From NCBI RefSeq assembly GCF_007828955.1, contig NZ_VIVR01000001.1, positions 4,092,001 to 4,156,000 on the forward strand: DNA of 64,000 nt, given 5' to 3'. The notes below the pieces were generated by a model. The model was not told where the DNA came from, searched no databases, and worked only from the letters and a program-made list of their open reading frames with translations. Numbering within the stretch: position 1 is the stretch's first letter; every line of letters begins with the position of its first letter. Made by a program: the position numbers and the translations under genes. Positions 33,618 to 42,269 of this stretch are shown here, one piece after another. Source of the stretch: Kitasatospora atroaurantiaca. GTDB taxonomy: Bacteria > Actinomycetota > Actinomycetes > Streptomycetales > Streptomycetaceae.

Positions 33618-34109
33618 CTAGCTCCCGGGTCGGTAGGTGAGGGGCTTGACGGGCACCTGGACGGCAATGGTCTCGCCCTTGGCGAAGGTGAGGTCCAGTT
33701 CGAGCTGGTCGCCGACGGCGGGGGCCTTGGCCCAGTCCCCGATCATGAGGTGGGTTCCACCCCGGGAGAGCTGCAACGCGCCGTGCGCGGGCACCTGGAG
33801 GCTGGTCACCTCCTCCATGGAGCTCTCGGTCGAGCGGTGCATGGTCACCGACTTCGCCGCCGGGCTGCTGACCTTGACCAGCTGGTCGGTGCCGGCGCCG
33901 TCGTTACGAACCGTCAGATACCCGGCGGCCGAGCCGCCCGGGGTGGCCGGCGCCGGGATGTAGGAGTCGATGACGCTGAGCCTGGCCGCGGCCCGGTCGG
34001 ACTCCCCGCTCGAGTCCCGGCCGCCGCAGGCGACCAGTATCGTCCCGGCCGCCAGCACGGCGGCCAGGCCCGCGCCGATCAGCGCGCCGCGCCGGAACTG
34101 GCTGCTCAC
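33618..34109 (-). CDS. ecuC: PCu(A)C-type extracytoplasmic copper chaperone (lipoprotein)
   Basis: This 163-residue protein starts at GTG 34109, overlapping the sco stop as GTGA. The lipobox ends at Cys28 (TILVAC), so it is probably a membrane-anchored lipoprotein. Copper ligands fit the PCu(A)C pattern: His91, Met98, then after exactly 21 residues His120-x-Met122. The family hands Cu(I) to Sco proteins or directly to apo-enzymes. The S. lividans counterpart ECuC acts upstream of Sco. Position between sco and CopCD supports this. Confidence 0.92.
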   Translation of the reverse strand: MSSQFRRGALIGAGLAAVLAAGTILVACGGRDSSGESDRAAARLSVIDSYIPAPATPGGSAAGYLTVRNDGAGTDQLVKVSSPAAKSVTMHRSTESSMEEVTSLQVPAHGALQLSRGGTHLMIGDWAKAPAVGDQLELDLTFAKGETIAVQVPVKPLTYRPGS

Positions 34110-34783
34110 GCCGCCACACCCTTGGCCAGCAGCGCCAGGTCGTGCGCGTAGACGTCCACCGAGCTGTTGCTCAGGTAGAGCAGGTGCGCCTTGTCGTCGG
34201 AGGGGAGGAAGGCCAGCACCTGCGCGCCGTGCGTCGAGGTGACGCTGCCGTCCTTGTTCACGATCGGGTCCTCGACCATGATGCCGAGCGGCTTGGCGGC
34301 TGCCTTGACCTTCTCCAGGTCGCCGGTGAGCCCGACGAAGCTCTTGCCCATCGAGTCCAGCCAGGTGCGCAGCACCTTCGGGGTGTCGCGCACGGGGTCG
34401 GTGGAGACGAAGACCACGTCGATCTTCTTCTGGTCCTCCGGGGAGAGCTTGGACATCGCGACGCCGATGTCGCCCATGGTGGTCGGGCAGACGTCCGGGC
34501 AGCTGGTGTAGCCGAAGAAGAGCAGCGTGGGCCGGCCCGCGGTCTGCTTGCGCAGGTCGTACGGCTGTCCGGACGTGTCGCTCAGCACCAGGTCGGGCTT
34601 CTCGAAGTGCTTGGTCAGCAGCGTCGCCCGGTACGGCGAGTTGCTGCCCTCCTTGGCGACCTTGACGGTGCCGTCGGTGCTGCCGCCGCCCGATCCGCAC
34701 GCGGAGAGCGAGAGGGCGGCGGTCAGCGCGAGCGCGGCGGCGCCCAGCAGGCGGAGCTTCTTGTGGGGCATGGCGAGTGGCAT
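34106..34783 (-). CDS. sco: SCO1/SenC copper chaperone (lipoprotein)
   Basis: This 225-residue protein starts at ATG 34783; a second ATG at 34771 is equally possible, and neither has a strong ribosome-binding site. The lipobox ends at Cys29 (LSLSACG). The thioredoxin-like fold carries the copper-binding motif C95-PDV-C99 and the distal His185 (STHGAQ). Sco inserts copper into cytochrome oxidase CuA and, in streptomycetes, into GlxA during development. It is the first gene of the sco-ecuC-CopCD-dtpA operon; a terminator upstream (34816-34852) separates it from the ycnI-like gene. Confidence 0.94.
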   Translation of the reverse strand: MPLAMPHKKLRLLGAAALALTAALSLSACGSGGGSTDGTVKVAKEGSNSPYRATLLTKHFEKPDLVLSDTSGQPYDLRKQTAGRPTLLFFGYTSCPDVCPTTMGDIGVAMSKLSPEDQKKIDVVFVSTDPVRDTPKVLRTWLDSMGKSFVGLTGDLEKVKAAAKPLGIMVEDPIVNKDGSVTSTHGAQVLAFLPSDDKAHLLYLSNSSVDVYAHDLALLAKGVAA

Positions 34784-34815
34784 GGAGAGGGGTCCGATCG
34801 TGGGGCGCTGGCTGC

Positions 34816-34852
34816 CGGCGGGGGCCGCGTGGGGGAGACGCGGCCCCCGCCG
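34816..34852 (-). terminator. Terminator between the ycnI-like and sco genes
   Basis: A perfect 15 bp stem, CGGCGGGGGCCGCGT at 34816-34830 with its complement at 34838-34852, loop of 7, located directly after the ycnI-like stop. Confidence 0.85.
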
Positions 34853-34860
34853 GCCCGGTC

Positions 34861-35586
34861 TCAGGAGGTGCTCTTGCGGCGCAGGCCGGCGACACCCAGC
34901 GCGGCACCGATCACGCCGACGACGATGCCGACCACGCCGAGGGTACGTGCGGTGGAGTCGTCCGACTTGGCGGAGGCCTGGTCGCCGGACTTGTCGTCCT
35001 GCGAGGCGCTCATGTGGTGGTCACCGGAGGTGGCGGCGGCGTCCGCCTTGGTGAGGGTCAGCACGGGGGCGGGCTTGGCGGGCTCGGGCTGGCCGTCCTT
35101 GGCCTCGTCGATCCAGCGGACCACGTCACCGTTGTCGTAGGTCTGCAGCGCCTTGAAGGTGAGCTTCTCGGTGTCGGTCGGCAGCGCGCCGAGCGAGACC
35201 CGGAACTCCTGGAACTGCCCGGGGGCGATCTTCGTCCCGGCGTCGGCGGTCCAGGTGATCTTGGAGACCGCCTCGTTGATGTCCTGGCCGTGCGACTTCA
35301 GCGGCTTGTCGAGCTTGGACTTCTCCAGCGTGGCGGTCCAGCCCGGCATCGGCTGGGTGCGCACCGAGGCCAGCGGGTGGTCCATCGGCAGGCTGACCTC
35401 CAGCTTGATGGTGGAGGCGGTGTCACTCTCGTTCGGCACCCGGAAGGCGACGGCGCTGTAGCCGCCCTGCTGGGCGTTGCCCGGCTGCACGGTGACGTGC
35501 GCGAACGCGGGGGCGGCCAGCGCGATCACGGTCGAGGCGGCAAGGGCGGCGGCACCGGCGAGACGACGGGCAGGAGAGGTACGCAT
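34861..35586 (-). CDS. YcnI-family copper-binding protein (DUF1775)
   Basis: This 241-residue protein starts at ATG 35586 (GGAG upstream). A signal peptide ends APAFA, giving a mature His1 in HVTVQPGNAQQGGY, the N-terminal histidine that, with a Glu and a Trp, binds Cu(II) in YcnI. The domain body spans about 30-175. A Lys/Ser/Asp-rich stalk with DHHMSASQDDKSGD follows, then a C-terminal membrane span (GVVGIVVGVIGAALGVAG) and RRK. It faces the outside and probably collects copper for the neighbouring CopCD and Sco proteins. Confidence 0.92.
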   Translation of the reverse strand: MRTSPARRLAGAAALAASTVIALAAPAFAHVTVQPGNAQQGGYSAVAFRVPNESDTASTIKLEVSLPMDHPLASVRTQPMPGWTATLEKSKLDKPLKSHGQDINEAVSKITWTADAGTKIAPGQFQEFRVSLGALPTDTEKLTFKALQTYDNGDVVRWIDEAKDGQPEPAKPAPVLTLTKADAAATSGDHHMSASQDDKSGDQASAKSDDSTARTLGVVGIVVGVIGAALGVAGLRRKSTS

Positions 35587-35727
35587 AGGGGTGTTCTCCA
35601 ACGGGAGACGGGCACGCGCGCAGGCCGCAACGGCGGCGCGCGTACGCACGGGCTGTGGGTGACGGCCGTACCGCGTCGACGGGTACGGCTGCGCTTCTGC
35701 GCGCCCAGGCCCCCGGAGGAGCTTCGG

Positions 35728-36552
35728 TCAGGGCGCGAACGCCGCCACCGGCGGGCCCCGCCGGATCACGCTGTGCCGGAGTGCCGCCGCCATGGGCAGC
35801 CGCCAGTCCTCGGCCCGGACCGCGGTCCCGCGAGTGGCCCCGCCGGCGGTGGCCGTCCCGAGCAGCAGGGCGGCGAGCAGCGCGAAGGCCGTACGCAGCG
35901 GGGCGGCGTACTCCTGCGCGGCGGTGGCGGTCAACCGCACCAGCCGCCAGAGCGCGGCCTCGCCGCGCCGCAGCCACCAGCCGGCCAGCAGGGCGGCGGC
36001 GAGGTGGCCGAGCAGCATCGCGGGCGTCAGCCCGAGCAGACCGGCCTGCGGAGCGGCGGCGTACGCCTGCGGGTCGAGCCCGGCTGCGCTGACCACCTGT
36101 TCGGGCGTGGTGGCCGGCGGTACGACGGCGAGCCCGCCGCCGACGCGGTCGTCGCACAGCAGCCGCCCGGCCACCTCGGGGAGCGTCAGCGCACCGCCGT
36201 GGTGCATGCCGGCCATCGAGGAGGCCTGCGCTCCGAAGGTGTGGAAGAGGGTGTGCAGGCCGAGCTGCCCCGCCCCGAGCGCTCCGGCGATGGTGAACAG
36301 CGAGCGTTCCCGCCCGCCGAGGAGCACCGCGAGGGCGCAGACCGCGGCGAAGCCGACGGCCAGCGCGGGTACGGCGACATTGCCGCCACCCGCCAGGCAG
36401 TGCCCGGCGGCGGCGATCAGGGTGCAGACCAGAGCGAACGGCACCGCACGCGCCAACCGCAGATCCCAGGCAGCGGCCGACACCGGAGCTCCAGCTACCC
36501 AGGAGCGCGGGTCGGCGGCGCCTGTGCGCGGGGCGGCGTCGTGGTCGTTCAT
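35728..36552 (-). CDS. Polytopic membrane protein of the copper locus
   Basis: This 274-residue protein starts at ATG 36552. Six or so hydrophobic segments are visible. Between spans 4 and 5 is a His/Met-rich patch, LHTLFHTFGAQASSMAGMHH, which could bind Cu(I), and a cysteine in RLLCDDRVG. It is encoded 141 bp upstream of the ycnI-like gene in the same orientation. No named family was recognised with confidence. Copper handling is inferred from the ligand-rich loop and the location. Confidence 0.75.
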   Translation of the reverse strand: MNDHDAAPRTGAADPRSWVAGAPVSAAAWDLRLARAVPFALVCTLIAAAGHCLAGGGNVAVPALAVGFAAVCALAVLLGGRERSLFTIAGALGAGQLGLHTLFHTFGAQASSMAGMHHGGALTLPEVAGRLLCDDRVGGGLAVVPPATTPEQVVSAAGLDPQAYAAAPQAGLLGLTPAMLLGHLAAALLAGWWLRRGEAALWRLVRLTATAAQEYAAPLRTAFALLAALLLGTATAGGATRGTAVRAEDWRLPMAAALRHSVIRRGPPVAAFAP

Positions 36553-36782
36553 GGCCGGGTCATCATCTCACCGCCTACATTCCGGCCTCGGGGAGGGTGC
36601 GGAAATACATCAGATTGACCCATTCGGCCCCGGCGCGCACGCGCTCGTGTGCGCCGCTCGGCACACCCTGCTGCGCCAGTCCATCCGCCGAACGGGCGGT
36701 ACCCGACCTTCCGCACGGTTCACCGCCGGATGGGCCGGAGATACCTAGTTGTATGTGGAGCCGCAGCCAGGAGGGACCTCCC

Positions 36783-37436
36783 GTGGACATCTGGTGGACT
36801 CTGCACCTCAAGCGCGACCCGGCCAGCGTGCCGCTGGCCCGCCGCATCCTGCTCGGCGCGATGGACACCGCAGGGGTCGACCCGCAGATCTCCTTCGACC
36901 TCGGCATCGCGCTCACCGAGGCGTGTGCCAACGCGGTCGAGCACGCCGTCAGCGGCCGGCCCGACGAGGGCTTCCAGGTCACCGCCTCGATCGCGGGCGA
37001 CCGGCTGCGCATCGAGGTGGTCGACTCGGGCCCCGGCCTGCCGCCGATCGCAGCGGCCGTCGCCCCGCCGCCGCTGCCCCGGCTGCGCCGCCAGTCCGCC
37101 GCCCCGCCGGCCCGTCCTGCCGGCCGATGTCGTCCCCGCCGGGGCCGCGCCACCCTGCCCTCCCTGCTGAGTGCGCACCGCCCCCGCAACGCGGACCGGC
37201 CGGCCCCGTACGACACCCACGTCCTCCCGGCCGGCCGCCCCACCCTCACGGCCACCCGCCCGCCGGACCTCGACACCATGCCGGACCTCGACGGCGAGAG
37301 CGGCCGCGGCCTCTTCCTGATCCACGCCCTCACCGACCACGTCCAGCTCCGCAACCACCCGCTACGCGGTGCCATCGTGAGCTTCGACAAGGTCCTCAAG
37401 TGGCAGGACGACTCCCTCCTCCGCGCGGCCTCCTGA
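36783..37436 (+). CDS. RsbW-like ATP-binding protein (anti-sigma kinase type) with an insertion
   Basis: This 217-residue protein starts at GTG 36783 with AGGAGGGA upstream. The GHKL ATPase boxes are clear: N-box ALTEACANAVEHA (43-55), G1 DSGPG (81-85), G2 GESGRGLFLI (171-180). Unusually, about 85 residues (86-169) rich in Pro, Arg and Ala separate G1 from G2, where RsbW-type proteins normally have a short ATP lid. Streptomycetes encode dozens of such proteins, many acting as anti-sigma factors or partners of PP2C phosphatases. No sigma or anti-anti-sigma gene is adjacent, so the partner is unknown. Confidence 0.88.
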   Translation: MDIWWTLHLKRDPASVPLARRILLGAMDTAGVDPQISFDLGIALTEACANAVEHAVSGRPDEGFQVTASIAGDRLRIEVVDSGPGLPPIAAAVAPPPLPRLRRQSAAPPARPAGRCRPRRGRATLPSLLSAHRPRNADRPAPYDTHVLPAGRPTLTATRPPDLDTMPDLDGESGRGLFLIHALTDHVQLRNHPLRGAIVSFDKVLKWQDDSLLRAAS

Positions 37437-37490
37437 CTCCCGCCTCCAGAGGCGCGGGTGCACCGGTTCCGCTGCGTGGCGGGCCGGCCG

Positions 37491-37651
37491 GTGGGGGCGC
37501 GGGGAACTGCGCGGGACGGAAGGTCCCGAGGCCGCGCTGTTCACGGAAGAGCCCGTTGCACTGTCGGCCGTAGCCGTCTGCCGCACTGTGCCTTCCGGTT
37601 TCGCGCAGTTCTCCCCCAGCCTTCGGCCGGGAGGTGCCCCCACGCGCCCCT
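37491..37651. repeat. Long inverted-repeat element, copy 2, carrying a nested element
   Basis: The left arm GTGGGGGCGCGGGGAACTGC starts at 37491 and the right arm ends CGCGCCCCTG near 37651; CGGAAGG (from 37516) also pairs with CCTTCCG. The right arm is split: after TTTCGCGCAGTT (to 37610) comes a foreign 32 bp segment (37611-37642, CTCCCCCAGCCTTCGG and on), then the arm resumes. The same small segment is found at 56912-56942. Confidence 0.85.
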
Positions 37652-37714
37652 GGTGGTGCACCGACTGCGTCGCCTCGCGCCCCCGGGGCACTGCGTGAGC
37701 CCTAGCCTGGCCGG

Positions 37715-38617
37715 GTGACCGACTGGGATCTGAGGAAGTTGCGGGTGCTGCAGGCGCTGGACGAGTGCGGCACGGTGACCGCCGCCGCCGAGCGCCTGCG
37801 GATGACGCCGTCCGCGGTGTCCCAGCAGCTCGCCACGCTGGCCCGGCAGTTGGGTGCGCCGATGCTGGAGCCGTACGGCCGCCGGGTGCGGCTGACCGCC
37901 GCCGCCCGGCTGGTGCTGGGCCATGCCGAGCGGGTGTTCGGGCAGTTGGAGCAGGCCGAGGCCGAGCTGGCCGGCTACCTGCACGGGGTGGCGGGCGAGG
38001 TGCGGATCGGCGCTTTCGCCACCGCGATAGGCGGACTGGTCGTACCGGCGATCGGCCGGCTCCGGGAGTCCGCGCCGCAGCTGACCGTCCGGGTGCTGGA
38101 GGCCGAGGCCGCCGACGCGTATCGCCTGCTGGCCGGCGGCGAGGTGGACCTGGCGGTCTCGCTGGCCGTGCAGCTGCCCTCGGTACGCGACCCGAGGTTC
38201 GTCCAGTCCGCGCTGCTCAGCGACCCCTTGGACGTGGCCCTGCCCGCCGGGCACCCGCTCGCAGAGGCCTCCGGTCTGCGACTGGCGGACCTTGCGCACG
38301 AGCCGTGGATCTACGGCAGCACCGGCCCCTGGCGGGACATCACCCTGGCCGCCTGCGCGGACGCCGGTTTCGTGCCCGAGCGGGCCCACACCGCCGCCGA
38401 CTGGGCGGCCATCCTGGCCATGGTGGCCGGCGGCCTCGGGGTCGCGCTCGTGCCGCGGCTGGCCTCGGCGGACCGCCGGGCCGGAGCGGTGGTCAGGGCG
38501 CTGCCGGCCGACCTGCCGACCCGTCAGGTGGTGGCGGCGGTCCGCACCGGGACGGAGGGCGCACCCCCGCTGCAACGCGTGCTGGCCGAGCTCAAGGCAT
38601 CCGTGAAGGCTGGCTGA
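37715..38617 (+). CDS. LysR-family transcriptional regulator
   Basis: This 300-residue protein starts at GTG 37715. A TAGCCT box at 37703-37708, six bases before the GTG, and no ribosome-binding site suggest leaderless translation. The N-terminal winged helix has LRVLQALDECGTVTAAAERL and RMTPSAVSQQLATLARQLG. The effector domain (about 90-295) has the periplasmic-binding fold. It lies 90 bp upstream of the allantoicase gene on the same strand; whether it controls that gene is not shown. Confidence 0.92.
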   Translation: MTDWDLRKLRVLQALDECGTVTAAAERLRMTPSAVSQQLATLARQLGAPMLEPYGRRVRLTAAARLVLGHAERVFGQLEQAEAELAGYLHGVAGEVRIGAFATAIGGLVVPAIGRLRESAPQLTVRVLEAEAADAYRLLAGGEVDLAVSLAVQLPSVRDPRFVQSALLSDPLDVALPAGHPLAEASGLRLADLAHEPWIYGSTGPWRDITLAACADAGFVPERAHTAADWAAILAMVAGGLGVALVPRLASADRRAGAVVRALPADLPTRQVVAAVRTGTEGAPPLQRVLAELKASVKAG

Positions 38618-38707
38618 ACGATTTGCTCAGAACTTTGCGATGGACCTAACAGATGCGTCGAGGCCAAGGTGGATCCACCAGCCCCGATTCCTCCGAGAGG
38701 TGCCGCT

Positions 38708-39757
38708 GTGTCCACCGCAGACCCGTACGCCGACTACCAGCACGCCGACTTCGCCTTCACCGAACTGACCGACCTCGCCGACCGCCGCCTCGGCGGCGCG
38801 GTGATCGCCGCCAACGACGAGCTGTTCGCCGAGCGGGAGAACCTGCTGCTGCCGGGCCCGGCCGAGTTCCGCCCGCACACCTTCGGCAACAAGGGCCAGG
38901 TGATGGACGGTTGGGAGACCCGTCGGCGGCGCGGCGGCGAGGACGGGAGCCCGTACCCGACCGCCGACGACCACGACTGGGCGCTGATCCGCCTGGGAGT
39001 CCCCGGAGTTGTGCACGGCGTGATCGTCGACACCGCGCACTTCCGCGGCAACTACCCGCCGGAGATCGGCATCGAGGCCGTCGAACTGCCCGGCACCCCG
39101 GGCCCTGCGGAGCTCGCCGAGGCCGACTGGCGGCCGCTCGTGCCGCGTTCACCGGTGCGCGGCCACGCTGCCAACGGCTTTGCGACGGCCGACCGCTCCC
39201 GCGTCACCCACCTGCGGCTGAAGCAGTACCCGGACGGCGGCATCGCCCGCCTGCGCGTGTACGGCGAGGCCCGCCCGGACCTCGCCTGGCTCGCTGCGCT
39301 CGGCACCTTCGACCTGGCGGCGCTGGAGAACGGCGGCTCGATCGAGGATGCTTCCGACCGCTTCTACTCCCCGCCCGCGAACCTCATCATGCCCGGAAAG
39401 TCGCAGGTCATGGGCGACGGCTGGGAGAACCGGCGGCGCCGCGACCAGGGCCACGACTGGGTACGGCTGCGGCTGGCGGGCCGGGGCGAGATCCGTGCGG
39501 TCGAGATCGACACCGCCAACTACGTCGGGAACGCGGCCGGTTGGGCCACACTGTACGGCCGGGACGGCGAGGGCGACTGGTTCGAGCTGACGCCGCGCAC
39601 CCGCCTGCAGCCGGATGCGGTCCATCGTCTGCTGGTCGGCGAGCCCCGTCCGGCGACCACCGTCCGGCTCGACGTCTTCCCGGACGGCGGCATCGCCCGG
39701 CTGCGGCTCCACGGCAGCCTGACGCCGACTGCTGATGCGGTGCCTCCGAAGGCGTAG
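38708..39757 (+). CDS. alc: Allantoicase
   Basis: This 349-residue protein starts at GTG 38708 (GAGAGG upstream); the frame extends to ATG 38669 but without a site. It consists of two jelly-roll allantoicase domains, each with the same signature: VMDGWETRRRRG...DHDWALIRLG in the first half and VMGDGWENRRRRDQGHDWVR in the second. It also has two copies of the KQYPDGGIARLR/DVFPDGGIARLR strand. It hydrolyses allantoate to ureidoglycolate and urea in purine breakdown. Other purine-degradation genes are not in the window. Confidence 0.95.
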   Translation: MSTADPYADYQHADFAFTELTDLADRRLGGAVIAANDELFAERENLLLPGPAEFRPHTFGNKGQVMDGWETRRRRGGEDGSPYPTADDHDWALIRLGVPGVVHGVIVDTAHFRGNYPPEIGIEAVELPGTPGPAELAEADWRPLVPRSPVRGHAANGFATADRSRVTHLRLKQYPDGGIARLRVYGEARPDLAWLAALGTFDLAALENGGSIEDASDRFYSPPANLIMPGKSQVMGDGWENRRRRDQGHDWVRLRLAGRGEIRAVEIDTANYVGNAAGWATLYGRDGEGDWFELTPRTRLQPDAVHRLLVGEPRPATTVRLDVFPDGGIARLRLHGSLTPTADAVPPKA

Positions 39758-39790
39758 TAGAAATTGCCCGCCGGCCGGGGCCTTCGCACC

Positions 39791-40048
39791 ATGGTGATCA
39801 TGATGCATCAGATGCGAGCCCAGTACGGCCCCGGCGGTCCGGCCGACGGCGTGAAGACCTGGCACATCGTGGCCGGGGAGGACACCACGGCGATGTGCGG
39901 CCGCGAGCTGGACGCCGACGCGGAGACCCGCGATCCGACGCACTGGGCCGAGCAGCCCAACCTCTCCTGCCACACCTGCGGGGCGCTCTTCCTGCGCGAG
40001 GCCCCGTACCTGCCCACCGAGCACGAGTACCGCGAGCAGTCTCAGTGA
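39791..40048 (+). CDS. Small Cys-rich (probable zinc-ribbon) protein
   Basis: About 85 residues. The start is uncertain: ATG 39791, 39800 or 39803 are all in frame and none has a good ribosome-binding site. It contains KTWHIVAGEDTTAMCGREL and later LSCHTCGALFLRE; Cys, Cys-x2-Cys and His residues could form a zinc site. Similar small proteins occur widely in streptomycetes without an assigned function. Confidence 0.7.
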   Translation: MVIMMHQMRAQYGPGGPADGVKTWHIVAGEDTTAMCGRELDADAETRDPTHWAEQPNLSCHTCGALFLREAPYLPTEHEYREQSQ

Positions 40049-40075
40049 CGACCCTCCGGCCGTAGCGTGGAGTCC

Positions 40076-41380
40076 ATGGAGCCCACGGAGCCGCTGATCC
40101 CGCTGGTCGGTGAGGCAGCCGCGCTGCGCGCCGGCCGGCCGGAGCTGCAGCTGCACGTCGAGCGGCTGTGCACCCGGATCGACCGGGTCGACCCGCTGGT
40201 CCGGGCCTTCACGCCCGAGCCGGGACGGTACGAGCGGCTCGCCGCCGAGGCCCGCGCCGTCACGGACCGGTGGCAGGACCCGGCCGGCCGGCCGGTGCTC
40301 TACGGCGTCCCGGTGGGGATCAAGGACGTGATCCAGGTGGACGGGCTCCCCACCCATGCCGGGTCCACGCTGCCGCCCGGGGTGCTCGCCGGGCCGCAGG
40401 CCTCGCTGGTGGGACGGCTGCGGGAGGCGGGTGCGCTGGTGGCGGGCAAGACCGTCACGGCGGAGTTCGCGGTCAACGCGCCGGGACCGACCAGGAACCC
40501 GCACGATCTCGCGCACACCCCGGGGGGTTCCAGCAGCGGCTCGGCGGCGGCCGTCGCGGCCGGGCTGGTCCCGCTGGCCGTCGGCACCCAGACGATCGGC
40601 TCGGTGATCCGCCCGGCGGCGTACTGCGGGGTGGTGGGCTTCCGGCCGACGTACGGGCGGATCCCGGCGGACGGCGTGATCGCCAACGCACCGAGCCTGG
40701 ACACCGTGGGGGTGTTCACCGCCGACGTGGCGGGCGCGGCGCTCGCGGCCGCCGTCCTGTGCGACGGCTGGAGCCCGGCCGCCGAGACCCGCTCCCCGGT
40801 GCTCGGTGTGCCGGTGGGGCCGTACCTGGACCAGGCCGAGCCGGCCGCCCGTTCCGCCTTCGCCCGGCAGCTGGACGGCCTGCGCGATCGCGGCATGACC
40901 ATTCGCCGGGTCGAGCTGCTGGACGATCTCGACGACGTGGTCCGGACCCTCCAGGCGGTCAACCGCTACGAGCTGGCCCGCGTCCACGCCGAGCTGTTCC
41001 CCCGCTTCGGGGGTCTCTACCGGCCCGAGACGGCGGCCGCCATCCGGCGCGGGCACGAGATCTCCGGGACGGCCTACGCGGCGGCGCTCCACGCCAGGAG
41101 CGGCTTCCGGCGGCGGCTGGCCGAGGTGATGACGGGCGAGGGCGTCGACCTGTGGATCACCCCGGCGGCCACCGGCCCGGCGCCGCTCGGGCTGGACAGC
41201 ACCGGCGACGCGATCATGTCGCTGCCCTGGAGCCACGCGGGCCTGCCGGCCGTGACCGTGCCCGCCGGAAACACCCCCGAGGGCCTGCCGCTCGGCCTGC
41301 AGCTCGTCGGTGCGGAGAGCGCGGACGAGCAGCTGCTGAGCTGGGCGGCAGCCGTCGAGCGGGTGCTGGGCCCTGGCTGA
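40076..41380 (+). CDS. Amidase-signature family amidase
   Basis: This 434-residue protein starts at ATG 40076; a TAGCGT box at 40063-40068, seven bases upstream, fits a leaderless transcript. The Ser-cisSer-Lys triad is present: catalytic Lys in YGVPVGIKDVI, the glycine/serine motif HTPGGSSSGSAAAVAAG, and the nucleophile region TQTIGSVIRPAAYCGVVGFR. The usual GSIRIPA segment reads GSVIRPA. It is of normal length for stand-alone amidases and lacks the GatA-specific C-terminus. It cleaves a carboxylic amide; substrate unknown. Confidence 0.92.
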   Translation: MEPTEPLIPLVGEAAALRAGRPELQLHVERLCTRIDRVDPLVRAFTPEPGRYERLAAEARAVTDRWQDPAGRPVLYGVPVGIKDVIQVDGLPTHAGSTLPPGVLAGPQASLVGRLREAGALVAGKTVTAEFAVNAPGPTRNPHDLAHTPGGSSSGSAAAVAAGLVPLAVGTQTIGSVIRPAAYCGVVGFRPTYGRIPADGVIANAPSLDTVGVFTADVAGAALAAAVLCDGWSPAAETRSPVLGVPVGPYLDQAEPAARSAFARQLDGLRDRGMTIRRVELLDDLDDVVRTLQAVNRYELARVHAELFPRFGGLYRPETAAAIRRGHEISGTAYAAALHARSGFRRRLAEVMTGEGVDLWITPAATGPAPLGLDSTGDAIMSLPWSHAGLPAVTVPAGNTPEGLPLGLQLVGAESADEQLLSWAAAVERVLGPG

Positions 41381-41468
41381 CCACCGTGACCCGGTGGGGA
41401 TAACCCGAGGCCGGATCGGCTGGCCCGCCGCACTGTGCCGGCACCCCCCGGAGGGCGAGCCTTGAGGC

Positions 41469-42269
41469 ATGTCGAACCAGCTCAGGGCCGCAGCGTACGA
41501 GCACCCCAGCACCACCGGCGAACGCGCCCACGCCGACTCAGCCCCCGCCGTCCGGCTGACCTCCGTCACCCGGACGTACGGCCGGGGAACCAACCCCGTC
41601 CGGGCCCTTGACGATGTGTCGCTGACCATCCCGCGCGGCTCCTTCACCGCCGTGATGGGGCCCTCGGGCTCCGGCAAGTCGACCTTCCTGCACTGTGCCG
41701 CCGGCCTGGACTCGCCCACCTCCGGCCGCGTCGAGCTCGGCGGCACCGACCTGACCGGGATGAACGAGACGAGGCTGACCGAACTGCGCCGGGCCCGGAT
41801 CGGGTTCGTCTTCCAGGCGTTCAACCTGGTCGGTGCACTGACGGTCCGTCAGAACATCGAGCTGCCCCTCAGGTTGGCCGGACGCCGCCCGGGCCGCGGC
41901 CAACTGGAGGCCATGCTCGGCCGGGTGGGGCTGGAGGGGCGCGAACGCCACCGTCCGGCGCAGCTCTCCGGCGGCCAGCAGCAACGGGTGGCGATCGCCC
42001 GCGCCCTGATCGCCGGCCCCGACGTCCTGTTCGGCGACGAGCCGACCGGCGCACTGGACACCGTCACCGCCCGGCAGATCCTCGGCCTGCTGCGCAGCTG
42101 CGTGGACGAGACCGGCCAGACCGTGGTGATGGTCACCCACGACCCGCTCGCCGCCTCCTACGCCGACACCGTGCTCTACCTGGCCGACGGCAGGCTGGCC
42201 GGCCGCACCGACGCGCCCACCGCCGAGCTGGTGGCCGAGCGGATGACGCACCTCGGGGCGTGGTCCTGA
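41469..42269 (+). CDS. MacB/LolD-type ABC ATPase
   Basis: This 266-residue protein contains Walker A (GPSGSGKST), the Q-loop in FVFQAFNLVGALTVRQNIELP (typical of the LolD/FtsE/MacB class), the signature LSGGQQQRVAIARAL, Walker B (DVLFGDEPTGALD) and the H-loop VMVTHDP. About 28 residues precede the domain. The stop overlaps the start of the FtsX-type permease gene as TGATG, so the two are translationally coupled and form one mechanotransmission-type exporter or envelope-remodelling complex. Confidence 0.94.
   Translation: MSNQLRAAAYEHPSTTGERAHADSAPAVRLTSVTRTYGRGTNPVRALDDVSLTIPRGSFTAVMGPSGSGKSTFLHCAAGLDSPTSGRVELGGTDLTGMNETRLTELRRARIGFVFQAFNLVGALTVRQNIELPLRLAGRRPGRGQLEAMLGRVGLEGRERHRPAQLSGGQQQRVAIARALIAGPDVLFGDEPTGALDTVTARQILGLLRSCVDETGQTVVMVTHDPLAASYADTVLYLADGRLAGRTDAPTAELVAERMTHLGAWS

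Noticed and set aside
41381..41397. Terminator after the amidase
   Set aside because: The stem is only 6 bp and no T-run follows.
39149..41824. An 891-codon open frame on the minus strand
   Set aside because: Covers the allantoicase and amidase genes, both of which have complete family signatures on the plus strand.
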